Assembly (NCBI GenBank): GCA_937929945.1
Contig: CALFUK010000060.1
Span: 1 to 64,000 of the forward strand
Reading direction: 5' to 3'
Origin: an uncultured Saprospiraceae bacterium
Lineage (GTDB): Bacteria; Bacteroidota; Bacteroidia; Chitinophagales; Saprospiraceae
Length of the DNA stretch: 64,000 bases
Part shown: piece by piece, positions 50,247 to 60,619 of the stretch
Layout: each line of letters opens with the position of its first letter
Position numbering within the stretch: the first letter of the stretch is position 1
Made by a program: the position numbers and the translations under genes
Notes under the pieces: generated by a model
Databases searched by the model: none
The model's input: only the letters and a program-made list of their open reading frames with translations
What the model was told of the DNA's origin: nothing

Positions 50247-52379
50247 ATGCACCAGGCTAAAAGATATTTAGTCACATCCGCTCTGCCATACGCTAATGGA
50301 CCACTTCACATTGGCCATCTTGCTGGTGCATATATTTCAGCAGATATATATGTCAGGTTTCTACGGCTTTCAGGTAAAGACGTGGTCTACATCGGAGGAT
50401 CTGACGAACATGGCGCTGCGATCACCATCAAAGCGCTCAAAGAGAATACCACTCCCAGAGCCATCATAGATCAGTACCACGAAGAATTTAAAGATGCCTT
50501 CACTAAGATGCGCGTCTCATTCGACATGTATCATCGGACCTCAGAAGCCATTCATCATAGCACGAGTCAAGAGTTCTTCAAAACTCTATATGAGAAAGGA
50601 GAATTTCAAGAAAAAGAGTCCGAACAATATTATGATGAAGAAGCTAAGCAGTTTCTGGCAGACCGCTACATCAAAGGGACATGTCCTAAGTGCAGCTACG
50701 AAGAAGCCTATGGCGACCAATGTGAAAACTGTGGCTCTTCACTCAGCCCTACAGAACTCATCAATGTAAAATCCACCCTATCAGGTAATGAGCCCGTCCT
50801 ACGCAAGACCACTCACTGGTACCTGGCACTGGACAAATATGAAGAGTGGCTGAAGTCATACATAGAGGATGGTACACTGGATGGAGAATACCATCATGAT
50901 CCCGAGAGCTGGAAAAACCACGTAGTAGGTCAGTGTAAATCTTGGCTGGACGGCGGGTTACAACCAAGATCTATGACTCGAGATCTAAACTGGGGCGTCG
51001 ATGTACCCAAAGAAATACCAGGATCAGAAGGCAAAAAACTGTACGTGTGGATGGATGCCCCTATAGGCTATATCTCAGCGACTAAGCAGTGGGCCTTGGA
51101 CAACGATAAAGATTGGGAGCCATACTGGAAAGATAAAGACACAGCACTCGTGCATTTCATAGGTAAGGACAATATCGTATTCCACTGCCTGACATTTCCA
51201 GCCATCCTGAAAGCGCATGGTGATTATATCCTACCGGTCAATGTACCGGCTAATCAGTTCCTCAATCTAGAAGGTAAGAAGATCTCTACCTCAAAAAACT
51301 GGGCTGTGTGGGTCAATGAATACTTGGAAGATATACCTAACAAGGTGGATGAACTCAGGTACCATATGATCAAGATCATGCCTGAGCAGCGCGATTCAGA
51401 ATTCACCTGGAAAGGCTACCAAGACTCCGTGAATAATGAGCTGGTCAATAACTTAGCGAACTTCACGAATCGAGTTATGGTGCTGGCACATAAATACTAC
51501 GATGGTGTCGTACCCGCTTTTGATGAGAACCAAGGCATCGCTAGCTGCAATGACCAAGATGAATTGTCATTTCACGACAGCGAGATCATCACACTTTTTG
51601 ATGCACTTTCAGAATTAGGCCAGCACATCAGAGACTTTGACTTTAGAGCTGCCTTAAAGATGTTGATGCAGGTGTCCTCCCAAGGCAATCAGCTACTCCA
51701 ATTCAATGAGCCGTGGAAGGTGGTTAAAACAGATCCAGAATTGGTAAAAGTCGTGATCAATCTGGGCCTACAGTATGTAGCAGCACTGAGCATAGGGATC
51801 AGACCATTCATGCCAGATACATCTGACACGCTGAGGGAACTACTCGGATTACCACAAATTAAGGAAGAGGGAGAATGGGATGACATGATGAATACACTCG
51901 CAGAAGGTGAGTCACTGCTCATCAGCGAGGGCCATCAGATCAATCCAGCAAAACACATCTTTAGCAGAATCGATGATGAGCTCATACAGAAGCAAGTAGA
52001 CAAACTCTTTGCCACATCTTCTGATGCCGCAGCACCAGCTGTCAGTATCAAGAAGACGGTACAGTTTGATGATTTTACGAAGCTGGACATTCGGACCGCC
52101 ACCATACTCGAAGCGGAAAAACATCCTAATGCAGATAAGCTGCTTAAGCTCACACTGGACCTTGGTTTTGAAAAAAGAACCGTGGTCTCTGGAATCGCAG
52201 AGCACTACTCCCCTACTGAAGTGGTCGGAAAGAAAGTATCATTATTAGCCAATCTCGCCCCGCGTAAGATCAGAGGCATCGAATCAAATGGCATGATTCT
52301 CATGGCAGAAGATGAGTCAGGCAAGCTGGCTTTCATCAGCCCAGAGAACGGTATGGTGGACGGTGCAGTGGTCAGATAG
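50247..52379 (+). CDS. metG: methionyl-tRNA synthetase
   Basis: Charges tRNA-Met in the cytoplasm. The product of 710 residues starts MHQAKRYLVTSALPYANG, with the ATP-binding motif GPLHIGH at about 18-24 (a 6-residue longer start at 50229 is possible). The zinc knuckle CPKCSYEEAYGDQCENC is at about 144-160, the second ATP motif is KISTSKN (KMSKS variant) near 345, and the anticodon-binding domain follows. The last 110 residues are an EMAPII-like tRNA-binding domain (FDDFTKLDIRTATILEAEKH ... MILMAED). Complete and of usual length for long MetG. Its stop is 2 bp from the end of the convergent DUF1801 gene. Confidence 0.97.
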   Translation: MHQAKRYLVTSALPYANGPLHIGHLAGAYISADIYVRFLRLSGKDVVYIGGSDEHGAAITIKALKENTTPRAIIDQYHEEFKDAFTKMRVSFDMYHRTSEAIHHSTSQEFFKTLYEKGEFQEKESEQYYDEEAKQFLADRYIKGTCPKCSYEEAYGDQCENCGSSLSPTELINVKSTLSGNEPVLRKTTHWYLALDKYEEWLKSYIEDGTLDGEYHHDPESWKNHVVGQCKSWLDGGLQPRSMTRDLNWGVDVPKEIPGSEGKKLYVWMDAPIGYISATKQWALDNDKDWEPYWKDKDTALVHFIGKDNIVFHCLTFPAILKAHGDYILPVNVPANQFLNLEGKKISTSKNWAVWVNEYLEDIPNKVDELRYHMIKIMPEQRDSEFTWKGYQDSVNNELVNNLANFTNRVMVLAHKYYDGVVPAFDENQGIASCNDQDELSFHDSEIITLFDALSELGQHIRDFDFRAALKMLMQVSSQGNQLLQFNEPWKVVKTDPELVKVVINLGLQYVAALSIGIRPFMPDTSDTLRELLGLPQIKEEGEWDDMMNTLAEGESLLISEGHQINPAKHIFSRIDDELIQKQVDKLFATSSDAAAPAVSIKKTVQFDDFTKLDIRTATILEAEKHPNADKLLKLTLDLGFEKRTVVSGIAEHYSPTEVVGKKVSLLANLAPRKIRGIESNGMILMAEDESGKLAFISPENGMVDGAVVR

Positions 52380-52381
52380 AT

Positions 52382-52750
52382 CTAAGTTCTTTTTGATTGA
52401 TAAGCTACCGTATCATCCAAATGATAGGCCTCGGCAAATAACTCATTAATCAACTCAAGGTCCAAGCTGCTATCCACTTTTAATTCTATACCCGCCACCT
52501 GACTTCTATCTTTAAAGTCCAATAGATGCCACAGATGCTCTAACTCCATGGCTCTTAAGAATGCCAATTCTACACCTCCAGATTTTAAGGGATTAAGGTA
52601 GCAAATCCACGACTTCCTAAAATAAAAAGGAATGCGGTATCTCATCTTCATCTCTACATCGGGATAATCAATAAACACGGTACTCAGCTCCTCGATGATA
52701 GTCACCACCTCTTCACTTTGTTTGGATAAGAAGTCCTGATATTGAGCCAT
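52382..52750 (-). CDS. DUF1801 domain protein
   Basis: A 122-residue cytosolic protein of the DUF1801/YdhG-like family: AQYQDFLSKQSEEVVTIIEEL, EMKMRYRIPFYFRKSWICYLNP (compare the usual YG.P.F...), and GVELAFLRAMELE. Biochemical role unknown; some members are iron-uptake or chaperone-like, but this is weak. Single gene, convergent with metG. Confidence 0.85.
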   Translation of the reverse strand: MAQYQDFLSKQSEEVVTIIEELSTVFIDYPDVEMKMRYRIPFYFRKSWICYLNPLKSGGVELAFLRAMELEHLWHLLDFKDRSQVAGIELKVDSSLDLELINELFAEAYHLDDTVAYQSKRT

Positions 52751-52833
52751 GATTCTTTCAGCTATATTTACTAGAATAATATACAGTATCTTCTTGGGGT
52801 CAAAAAATTAGAAGAGCTGTTGTTCATTCTTCT

Positions 52834-53949
52834 ATGATGAAAAAGCCATTGAAAATATTAATCGCATGTGATAAGTATAAAGGTTCGCTGTCGGCTGATG
52901 ACGTATGCACTATTTTAGAAGAGGGTATCATGACATATCACTCCCATGCAGAATGCTTCGCGCAGCCATTAGCTGATGGAGGTGATGGTACTGTCAGCAT
53001 CATTCGAAAATTCCTAGGATTACAGCCCGTCAATGTGGCTACGATCGACCCATTGAATAGGCCGATAGAAGCAGCCTACTACCACAGTGATGATACCGCA
53101 TACGTAGAGCTGGCAGAATGCTCTGGCATATCACAGCTCACCCCGACAGAGCTTAATCCGATGATCACACACTGCATCGGGACAGGAAAGCTCATTCGAC
53201 AAGCTATCAAAGACGGATATCGTAAAATCACACTCTGCATAGGCGGTAGCTGCACGAATGAAGCAGGGCTATCAATTGGCCACGCTTTAGGATTTAAATT
53301 TTTAGATAAAGATCAGCGTGAGCTGATCCCTACAGGTGGAAATTTAGCTGAAATAGTACACATAAATCCACCCGAGTTAGATGTAGATGTGAGCATGACA
53401 ATTCTCTGCGATGTGAATAATCCATTGTATGGACTGAATGGAGCTGCTCATGCCTTTGCAGCTCAAAAAGGAGCTGCAGATCACGAGATACTTCGTCTCG
53501 ATGATGGACTCAGACATATTGCCAGTCTATTAGAGAGATACACTGGACAGTCCGTCAAAGATCTCCAGGGAGGTGGTGCTGCAGGGGGTATAGCCGCTGG
53601 ACTCCATGCGCTGCTCGGAGGCAAACTTATATCTGGCTTCACTTACATCAGCGAAATGATTCAGCTGGAGGACGGGATAAGACAGGCTGACATCGTCATC
53701 ACGGGCGAGGGCTATTTAGATTCTCAGTCCTTCGATGGAAAAGTCATAGGTCAGATGGCGACCCTGTGTCAACTGCATGATAAACCTCTAATTGCTGTCG
53801 TCGGTGGTACAAATCTTGATAGAAGAAAACTCAATGCCAATGGAATCACAGCATTATACCAAATCATGGACCACGCCTTAGATCAAGAAGATGCTATCAC
53901 AAACGCAACACGCTACCTAACACAAATATCAGCAACTCTCAAAATATAA
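52834..53949 (+). CDS. glxK: glycerate kinase
   Basis: Phosphorylates D-glycerate with ATP to 2-phosphoglycerate, joining glyoxylate/tartronate or serine degradation to glycolysis. The 371-residue product is a class II (GarK/GlxK) enzyme: ILIACDKYKGSLSADDVC at the start, PLADGGDGTVSI, GGSCTNEAGLSIGHALGF, GGGAAGGIAAGLHALLG and VITGEGYLDSQSFDGKV. Full length. Start is the first of two Met codons. No glyoxylate pathway genes are adjacent. Confidence 0.94.
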   Translation: MMKKPLKILIACDKYKGSLSADDVCTILEEGIMTYHSHAECFAQPLADGGDGTVSIIRKFLGLQPVNVATIDPLNRPIEAAYYHSDDTAYVELAECSGISQLTPTELNPMITHCIGTGKLIRQAIKDGYRKITLCIGGSCTNEAGLSIGHALGFKFLDKDQRELIPTGGNLAEIVHINPPELDVDVSMTILCDVNNPLYGLNGAAHAFAAQKGAADHEILRLDDGLRHIASLLERYTGQSVKDLQGGGAAGGIAAGLHALLGGKLISGFTYISEMIQLEDGIRQADIVITGEGYLDSQSFDGKVIGQMATLCQLHDKPLIAVVGGTNLDRRKLNANGITALYQIMDHALDQEDAITNATRYLTQISATLKI

Positions 53950-54560
53950 TACAGCACCTCAGAAGGCTTACTAGACAACTAATTAAACATGATGTAAGCA
54001 GGGCATGATATCAATAGATGTAATAACGAAAAAAGGATTCGCCTTCATGACGAACCCTTTACTAATTCAAACATCTACTCAGAATAATTTCGTTATGCCT
54101 TTATTCACACTAACATAAACCTTAAAAAATCAGTTTTGGGTCCACTAGCTCCATAACATATATGAAGTTCGCTCGTCACTATCAGCACACCTCTTCTATT
54201 TTTTATCTAACTGATCACTGCGAAAAATAATCGAGTTACTAAGAGATGGTTTTGATGTTCTAAAACTACTATGAAATACGACTGTCTACAAGTACCATAT
54301 TATAGGCAAAAAGGATATTGATACAATAAATAATACGTAAAACGCTAAAGCTTTGAGCGATATACATTTACAATCTGATACTGATGCGAATTATGTCAAT
54401 GATTTGTCAGAACCTATAGTTTGATTGTAGTTCATGACTTACAGTCGCATTTCAAACAATCAGTCAAGTGACAGCCCATATGTTTAGAGAAAGAGAGAGA
54501 GCTTGGGTACTACAGTAGAGGAGACTTTACAAAAGCAATATTGATCTGTGGGTCGTTTAT
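53950..54560. other. intergenic region with one terminator-like hairpin
   Basis: About 600 bp. AAAGGATTCG (54032-54041) pairs with CGAACCCTTT (54051-54060) with one mismatch. It follows glycerate kinase; the T-run is on the minus strand (six T), so it ends minus-strand transcription better than plus-strand. The remaining sequence, AT-rich, shows no gene or repeat that I can support. Confidence 0.5.
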
Positions 54561-54973
54561 AAAAAGGTGAGCAGCCAGCCTGAGAGTCTGGCTGCTCAAT
54601 CCTAATTAAGCCTAATATTAATCTTTATTCTTTTAAAAATGATTCGTCAATTTCAGGACACACTTTTCAGCTGGTGAAAAAAGGGGGCAGTCAGCCTGAG
54701 AAATATGACTGCCCATCCTAATTCAGCCTAATATTAATCTACTATTCAATAACTCTATTCGTCTTTTTTGAAAGCATTTAAGCAGTCAGTTAAAAAAAGG
54801 AGGTGGATCACGCCTGAGAGATATGATCCACCCATCCTAATTCAGCCTAATATTAATCTACTATTCAATAACAATTTATCTTTTGGTCTGAGATCAATTA
54901 AAGGGCTTGAGAAAAGGGAGGCAGTCACCCTGAGAAGTAACTACCTCATCCTAATTCAGCCTAATATTAATCT
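54561..54973 (-). repeat. tandem array of four covarying terminator hairpins
   Basis: Four units 116-118 bp apart, downstream of the giant minus-strand gene. The stems differ but each pairs: GAGCAGCCAG/CTGGCTGCTC (54569/54588), GGGCAGTCA/TGACTGCCC (54685/54706), GGTGGATCA/TGATCCACC (54802/54824) and GAGGCAGT/ACTACCTC with one mismatch (54918/54940). The loop CCTGAG and the flank CCTAATT.AGCCTAATATTAATCT are nearly constant. On the minus strand each stem is followed by four to seven T, so each is an intrinsic terminator. The last unit's flank reaches the gene's stop codon. Base changes on both sides of the stems mean the folded RNA form is kept by selection. Confidence 0.88.
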
Positions 54974-57900
54974 TTATTCAATCACAATCATTTTCTTCGT
55001 CATAGTCTCTGCTCCACTATCCAACTGGTAGTAATAGACGCCTGCTTCATGTCCCGACCAATCCAATACGTACTCTTGATACCCTGCTTGATACTCCGAT
55101 ACCAATGTCTCGATCAGCTTACCATCCACACCTAAGATACTTAGGGTAGCAGGACCAGCCTCAGCTAAATAAAAGCTGATGGTCGTCTGATGCTTGAATG
55201 GATTCGGTTCGTTTTGGAAGAGAGCCGTGCTGACATCTGCGACATCCGCTGCACTCCTCACAGTCATATCTATATTCACTCTATCTAATGCCTCTCCGAT
55301 GTATGCCTCTGCGGCGGTAATGCCGTCTACATCAAATTGTAGAGACTGATTGATACTCATGCTGGACGCTATGGATAGATCAGTCATAGCTTCTACCTCC
55401 ATAATGAAAAGCACATCATCGCTGCTCACACTCTCCATAGCTGACCAACTGAACATAGTCCTGTTGTCAGTCGCATGATAATGCTCAGAAGACATTTGTA
55501 CCGCTGCTCCGACTATCTCCTTGATCATAAGTCCAGGATGATCTAATGTAAACTGGAAGCCATATACTTCAGTAAAGTCTTTAGCATACACCTTAATGGA
55601 CTCCGTCTGCCCCTTTACTAATAGCATATCTTTTACTTCCAATGAAACCTCGTTATCAGTTCTTAGTTCTGCTCGCTTCAGTCCATTTACAATGGTACTA
55701 TTATTGACATCACCCACTTTAATCCCAAGGAAGTCTTCCTCCATTTGATCTTGAGCTATGTTATTAATCGCCAATCGGCTGACGAATGGCCAAGGACTCA
55801 ACACGTCAAAGAATGTCTGATGCGCATCGACGAATAACCAGCTTTCATTATTCGTTAGCTCTTTGTCAATGCCTAATATTAATTTTCGTAATTCAATCAA
55901 ATCTATTGCAGTGATTTTTCGGTCAGCATTCACATCAGCCGCAATCATCTTGTAGGGAGTGTCAAATGCAGCCACTCCTAAGATGTGCTTCTGAATCATC
56001 ACAATGTCTATGGTGGTGACTCCATTCACGTAGCTATCATCTTTACTGGCTCTGATCTGATAGTCGACATCCATAGGATTATCGGCGAAGGCATACATAC
56101 CTTCATCACCCGTCATCATCTCTACTGGATATTCAGCTAAGGAGCTGTTCACGCTGACACTTGTCCCTGGTATTCTATCACCCAGCTCTGTCTCGATCGT
56201 ACCAGAGATCATTGCTCCATTACCTTGTTGTGCGCTATCATCATCACAGTCATTAGAGAATAATAATGATACAGAACAATAGTCCCCATTGCCTGACACA
56301 TCCCAGACATAGACATCAAGTATTTTCAGAGATTGAATGAGTGAGTCACAGGTAAAAAAGATACTAGCTTGATCAGTGAATCCTTCGTCAGTCGGATGCA
56401 GTGGTGTGACACCCTGCTCGACGATAGAGAATTTTAATTCTTCTTTAGCCGTACAGTTATCAAAACTTCCCAGGTCATAATCTTTCGCCCAGATCGCAGC
56501 TGTATTATCAGACTCCATGAAGACTGTAGTCAGACCAATGACACATATAGGTGTCGGTGTCTTCTCGTCACCATACATCACTGTGGTCGTACCAAAGCCT
56601 TGATTGCCACATCCATCAGAGACCCTCCACTTGATAAAGCGCACATCACCTGGGCTACCCTCTCGCGTACTCATGGTCGCTGTCGAGCCCCTGCTTACTT
56701 TTACATTCGTACCTTCATCATCGTTCACTGGATCACCATTTTCATCCACGACTTCGATCGTCCAGTGCAGGAATTCTGCCGGTGACTCGATGCCATCACA
56801 AAAGTCCATCGCGCTGGCAGTGATCACTTCAGAACCGAAGCAGAGTCTATCACCTTGCTTTTGGTCAGACCCTCCCGTGGTATTGACAATGACTGTGTCA
56901 GCCTGCAGTACGACTATCGGCGCACTGTCATCCACCACTTTGATCACCTGATCATAGGTATAGTATCCATCTACATCCACCCTGTCATAGCGGAAGTACA
57001 CAGAGTCCTGGATCTCTGGCCCATATTCGGGGCAGCTGCTACAGATACCCTGCGTCCAGTCTTCGATAGCGACGAAGCTATCGGAGAATTGATCATTATC
57101 ATCATCCAGATTATCTGCATTAGTATCCCAGGTACACCAGTCTACGACTGTCCATCGGTTGATGATCTTCAGACAGGCATCACTCGCTACCACCGTATCT
57201 GACTCTACACTGTAGCCGACTAATCCACAATCAGTATCACACCATACAGGTATCTCATCTACCAGTCCAGACATACACGTGAATGGCTGACCCATCAGTA
57301 CGATGGTGGGCTCTTGCTCTACTGATTCATCTACTTCACATTCATAATTGTATCCATCGAAGAGGCTGCCGTCATAATGCTTTGGCCACTTGATCGTGTA
57401 TGGATCAAATCGATCCACCTCGGCATCTATGGTGACGATCTGCTCACAGTAGCCATCACCTCCAGAAAGGTCTCCACTGGCATCCAGATCGATGTACCAC
57501 TCTCTAATAATGGTACCAGATCCACAGCCTAAGTTATTATCGGTCTCAGCGAGCAGGACGACCTCTAAATCATCAGCGCATATATCACCTATGACCTGCG
57601 GTCCTTCGGCACCTTCTAAGTCACCAGCACAACCGACCGTGATCGGCTCACACACGAGATTGCCTCCTCCTTTATTAGTCACTGTCACGCTCACCATACA
57701 TCGGTTCTCATTACCAAATTTATCAGTGACGATGACGATGACGAATAATTCTTTGCCTACATCTTCACAGCAGAACTTCACATAGTCTCCTGGTATGGCT
57801 ACATCTGTAAACTGGCTGCTGTCTTTGACACAGAGAAGATCAGCCTCTTCTGTGGTAGGAAAACAGGTGACGGGCTTATAGCCCAACTCATTTCCATCAC

Positions 57901-59848
57901 AGTCCGTCACGATCTCTTCAGTATCTTCCATTCTGATGACTTGGAATGTGATATCACCACATCCAGAGTCATGACTGTTCGCATCGAATACGTCAGCCAT
58001 CACTTTAGCGACTCCATCAAAGTCTATCCCATCACCAGAAGTAAGTGTAATAACCAGTTCATCCTGGCATACAGCTACGGGGCTGATGAGGTCTACGACA
58101 TGCACATTGAGCGTCACGGGTGTCATATTGCCACATCCATCTGAGACTTGTAAGGTGACTGGTACTAATGAGTCTTGAGCTGGTATACCAGTGATGAATC
58201 CTTCTGAAATTGTCCCGTACGGCGTGTTCCAAGTGATCTCAAACTCAGAGGCACAATTGTCAGTTATTTCAAGCTCAGGCAAAGGGGCTCTACCTGTGCA
58301 CGTCCATGGATCTATACTTATTTGGATATCATCTGGCTCTAATACCACAGGAGCTTCATTGTCAAATAATTCAATATTCTGTACTCCTGATAAATTTGTC
58401 GTAGAACTGCACCAATCTATAATCGTCCAATTTCTGATTATTTTTTTACCGCCCATACAAGCCTGAAACTCATCATCACTATAAGACGCTATCAGATTGC
58501 ATTGCTTCTCCTTGATTAGTACGATTGGATTTTTAAATCCATCTATAACCGTATCTATCACAATTGAGTCTTTTAGTTCTTTCTTTACCACATCAACTAA
58601 AGTCCATATCTCCTCCAATACCCCATCGCCATCCACATCGACTCGTACTTTCGTCATCTCTTGCACAGTATCTCTAGCCCCTATCACGTGCACAATCTTT
58701 TCTTGATAAATGGTGTCTGGCACCAATGTATGCACGTCGATGTAATAAGGATATGCCAAGGTACCAGATCCAGTCTCAGCAAAAATAGCTTCAGGAGATG
58801 CATCTAATCCACATCCCAAATTGATGTTGTTAGGGAAAAATAATGGAGTGACTGTACCACTACCAGTCAATGAAGGGCTAATGTCTAATTTTTCTGTTCG
58901 ATAAGCTTGCCGCAATAAGACCGTTTTGACTCGTTCTCCGTGCATCATGGTCGTAGCTGTGTAGCTTACGACATTGAGCTCTCCACCATCTGAACATATA
59001 TCGCCTGTGACTTCATGATCTACAGAGAGATCTCCGACTAGAGGTGCAGAGCATCCAGCATCAATTAAGGCTAAGACGCTATCCACCGAAATAAAATTTT
59101 GGGGGATACTGCCACACCACGTAACACAATTCGAATCTAAACCACAGTCAGCAATGTTTAGATCGATAATATAGTCACCGAAGGCACTGGAATTATCTTG
59201 GGATAATGTGACAGTGTATTTGAGCTGAGCATTAATCGGAAACGATCCGCTAAATTCACCAGTGTCATCAATTAAAATTGTGGTGACTAAATTCCCTAAT
59301 TCATCTATGAGCTCAGCAGTAGAGGTGGAATGCCCCCAAATGGGCTCTCCATTCCTGCCATTACCAGCGTTAAAGAAAAAGTCGGCTTTTATATCAATAT
59401 TGAGGGTATTATGACAACTCTCAAGTGGAGTGATCATGACTGAATCCTTTCGATTGAACGCATCTAATTTTCCAGAAGCCCTCTCGGATACGCCCGGTAC
59501 GTAGGCACACTCTGCTTCAATTCCTGGCAGAACAGCATTAAATTCTAAGTTGATCTCGCCCCAGCAGCTATTGCCACACTCGCTAATCACTTTATACTCT
59601 AATGGCCTGTTAGTATGCTCTCCAGTCAGCGTGTCACCTATCAAGGTGCCATCAGTATCAAATACTTGAATGTCATAGCTGAGGTCTCCCGAATTCTCGA
59701 TCAAGAGATCAGGATCAAGCTTCACAAAGCAGTCACTTCCTATACTTATTTGGATCTTGTCATTACATGAAATAGCAGGGCATTGAGACTGCACCCCGTG
59801 GCAAATGAATACCAGTAAAAAAGCTGAAATTAGGCTCGCTTTCATCAT
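54974..59848 (-). CDS. giant secreted multidomain protein, paralogue of the 22.7-27.8 kb gene
   Basis: About 1624 residues. Start at 59848 (MMKASLISAFLLVFICHGVQ) gives a clean signal peptide; the frame opens six codons earlier. The mature protein begins CPAISCNDKIQISI, matching the paralogue (CPTMSCENEIQISL). Repeated Ig/HYR-like modules carry the motif KIIRNWTIIDWC / KIINRWTVVDWC, with the domain AVCQDELVITLTSGDG in both. Then come a CarboxypepD-like stretch (MISGTIETELGDRIPGTSV), a dockerin-like pair (DDSYVNGVTTID and ADVNADRKITAID, about 1272-1320), a cohesin-like sandwich and a T9SS type A tail (FQNEPNPFKHQTTISF ... AGVYYYQL). Likely a surface or matrix scaffold; the dockerin and cohesin parts could link such proteins, which is inference. 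Four tandem terminators follow. Confidence 0.86.
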   Translation of the reverse strand: MMKASLISAFLLVFICHGVQSQCPAISCNDKIQISIGSDCFVKLDPDLLIENSGDLSYDIQVFDTDGTLIGDTLTGEHTNRPLEYKVISECGNSCWGEINLEFNAVLPGIEAECAYVPGVSERASGKLDAFNRKDSVMITPLESCHNTLNIDIKADFFFNAGNGRNGEPIWGHSTSTAELIDELGNLVTTILIDDTGEFSGSFPINAQLKYTVTLSQDNSSAFGDYIIDLNIADCGLDSNCVTWCGSIPQNFISVDSVLALIDAGCSAPLVGDLSVDHEVTGDICSDGGELNVVSYTATTMMHGERVKTVLLRQAYRTEKLDISPSLTGSGTVTPLFFPNNINLGCGLDASPEAIFAETGSGTLAYPYYIDVHTLVPDTIYQEKIVHVIGARDTVQEMTKVRVDVDGDGVLEEIWTLVDVVKKELKDSIVIDTVIDGFKNPIVLIKEKQCNLIASYSDDEFQACMGGKKIIRNWTIIDWCSSTTNLSGVQNIELFDNEAPVVLEPDDIQISIDPWTCTGRAPLPELEITDNCASEFEITWNTPYGTISEGFITGIPAQDSLVPVTLQVSDGCGNMTPVTLNVHVVDLISPVAVCQDELVITLTSGDGIDFDGVAKVMADVFDANSHDSGCGDITFQVIRMEDTEEIVTDCDGNELGYKPVTCFPTTEEADLLCVKDSSQFTDVAIPGDYVKFCCEDVGKELFVIVIVTDKFGNENRCMVSVTVTNKGGGNLVCEPITVGCAGDLEGAEGPQVIGDICADDLEVVLLAETDNNLGCGSGTIIREWYIDLDASGDLSGGDGYCEQIVTIDAEVDRFDPYTIKWPKHYDGSLFDGYNYECEVDESVEQEPTIVLMGQPFTCMSGLVDEIPVWCDTDCGLVGYSVESDTVVASDACLKIINRWTVVDWCTWDTNADNLDDDNDQFSDSFVAIEDWTQGICSSCPEYGPEIQDSVYFRYDRVDVDGYYTYDQVIKVVDDSAPIVVLQADTVIVNTTGGSDQKQGDRLCFGSEVITASAMDFCDGIESPAEFLHWTIEVVDENGDPVNDDEGTNVKVSRGSTATMSTREGSPGDVRFIKWRVSDGCGNQGFGTTTVMYGDEKTPTPICVIGLTTVFMESDNTAAIWAKDYDLGSFDNCTAKEELKFSIVEQGVTPLHPTDEGFTDQASIFFTCDSLIQSLKILDVYVWDVSGNGDYCSVSLLFSNDCDDDSAQQGNGAMISGTIETELGDRIPGTSVSVNSSLAEYPVEMMTGDEGMYAFADNPMDVDYQIRASKDDSYVNGVTTIDIVMIQKHILGVAAFDTPYKMIAADVNADRKITAIDLIELRKLILGIDKELTNNESWLFVDAHQTFFDVLSPWPFVSRLAINNIAQDQMEEDFLGIKVGDVNNSTIVNGLKRAELRTDNEVSLEVKDMLLVKGQTESIKVYAKDFTEVYGFQFTLDHPGLMIKEIVGAAVQMSSEHYHATDNRTMFSWSAMESVSSDDVLFIMEVEAMTDLSIASSMSINQSLQFDVDGITAAEAYIGEALDRVNIDMTVRSAADVADVSTALFQNEPNPFKHQTTISFYLAEAGPATLSILGVDGKLIETLVSEYQAGYQEYVLDWSGHEAGVYYYQLDSGAETMTKKMIVIE

Positions 59849-59876
59849 CAGATTGGTTATTATCAATTATAGTTTT

Positions 59877-59918
59877 CAAACATAGATATTCTTGTAATAG
59901 GTTGTAACCTGAATATCT
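59877..59918 (-). promoter_or_regulatory. promoter and operator-like inverted repeats of the giant gene
   Basis: The minus strand carries TATGTTTG at 59877-59884, a match to TAnnTTTG, 29 bp before the start codon. Immediately upstream are AGATATTC (59884-59891) and GAATATCT (59911-59918), an inverted pair enclosing a palindrome AGGTTGTAACCT (59899-59910). This could be an operator covering the -33 region, where no TTTG is evident, so an activator might be needed. Confidence 0.5.
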
Positions 59919-60619
59919 GTGATGTAAATATAACAAAATATTTATATATGTTATTTTTATTATATGTAAAATGTAAATACGTCGTCAGCGGTAATGCGCT
60001 CCAGACCTGTAAACAGGGGACTAAGCGGTAGAAAAGGCGCTATGAAAAAACTTTAAAAAATACTTTCTATCATGCAGAAATGCGCTGCCATTCTGGGCGC
60101 ATTTGAGATTCTATGCGCATTTTGAATTCTGAGCGCATTTTGGATTCTAGGCTAAGTGGATTATGCATTGGTCGTGATAAACCTATTTGAAATGGAGACC
60201 TCTGCATTGGCTTCATAAACATCTTGGAGGACCAAGAATCCTATTGAGAACGAAAGCCTGACTCCACTTTTCAAGGAGAATACAAAGGGTCAATTTTTTT
60301 TCTAAGGGAATACAAGGCTTGATAGAGTAGCCAGGCTCTATCAATCCCAGATCCTACAAAATGCTGCATCATTATCTGAACTTATCTTGGAACCCTGCAT
60401 AAGCTGTAAGTCCATGCTGGCTCATGTAATACATGGGGCGACCTATCTCCATCTCCTTTTTCAAAAAATCAACCTAACTGTCGGACCGCTAAACTCAGGA
60501 CGATTGTACTCTTTCATAGCACTTACTCATTAAAAAGAGTCGAGCTACCTAAGTCCTTATCTAATCAGGAAACATTATGCTTTAGAATGGTGTTATTCTC
60601 TTTGTTAAAAATAAGCTAT
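59919..60619. other. intergenic region with short repeats and a hairpin
   Basis: About 700 bp. Four short direct repeats starting GCGC (60082, 60097, 60115, 60133; the last three 18 bp apart, of the form GCGCATTTTGAATTCTGA) occupy 60082-60150. TTGATAGAG (60319-60327) pairs with CTCTATCAA (60336-60344), a hairpin without a T-run. GGGAATACAA-like words recur near 60280-60316. No gene was recognised. Confidence 0.5.
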
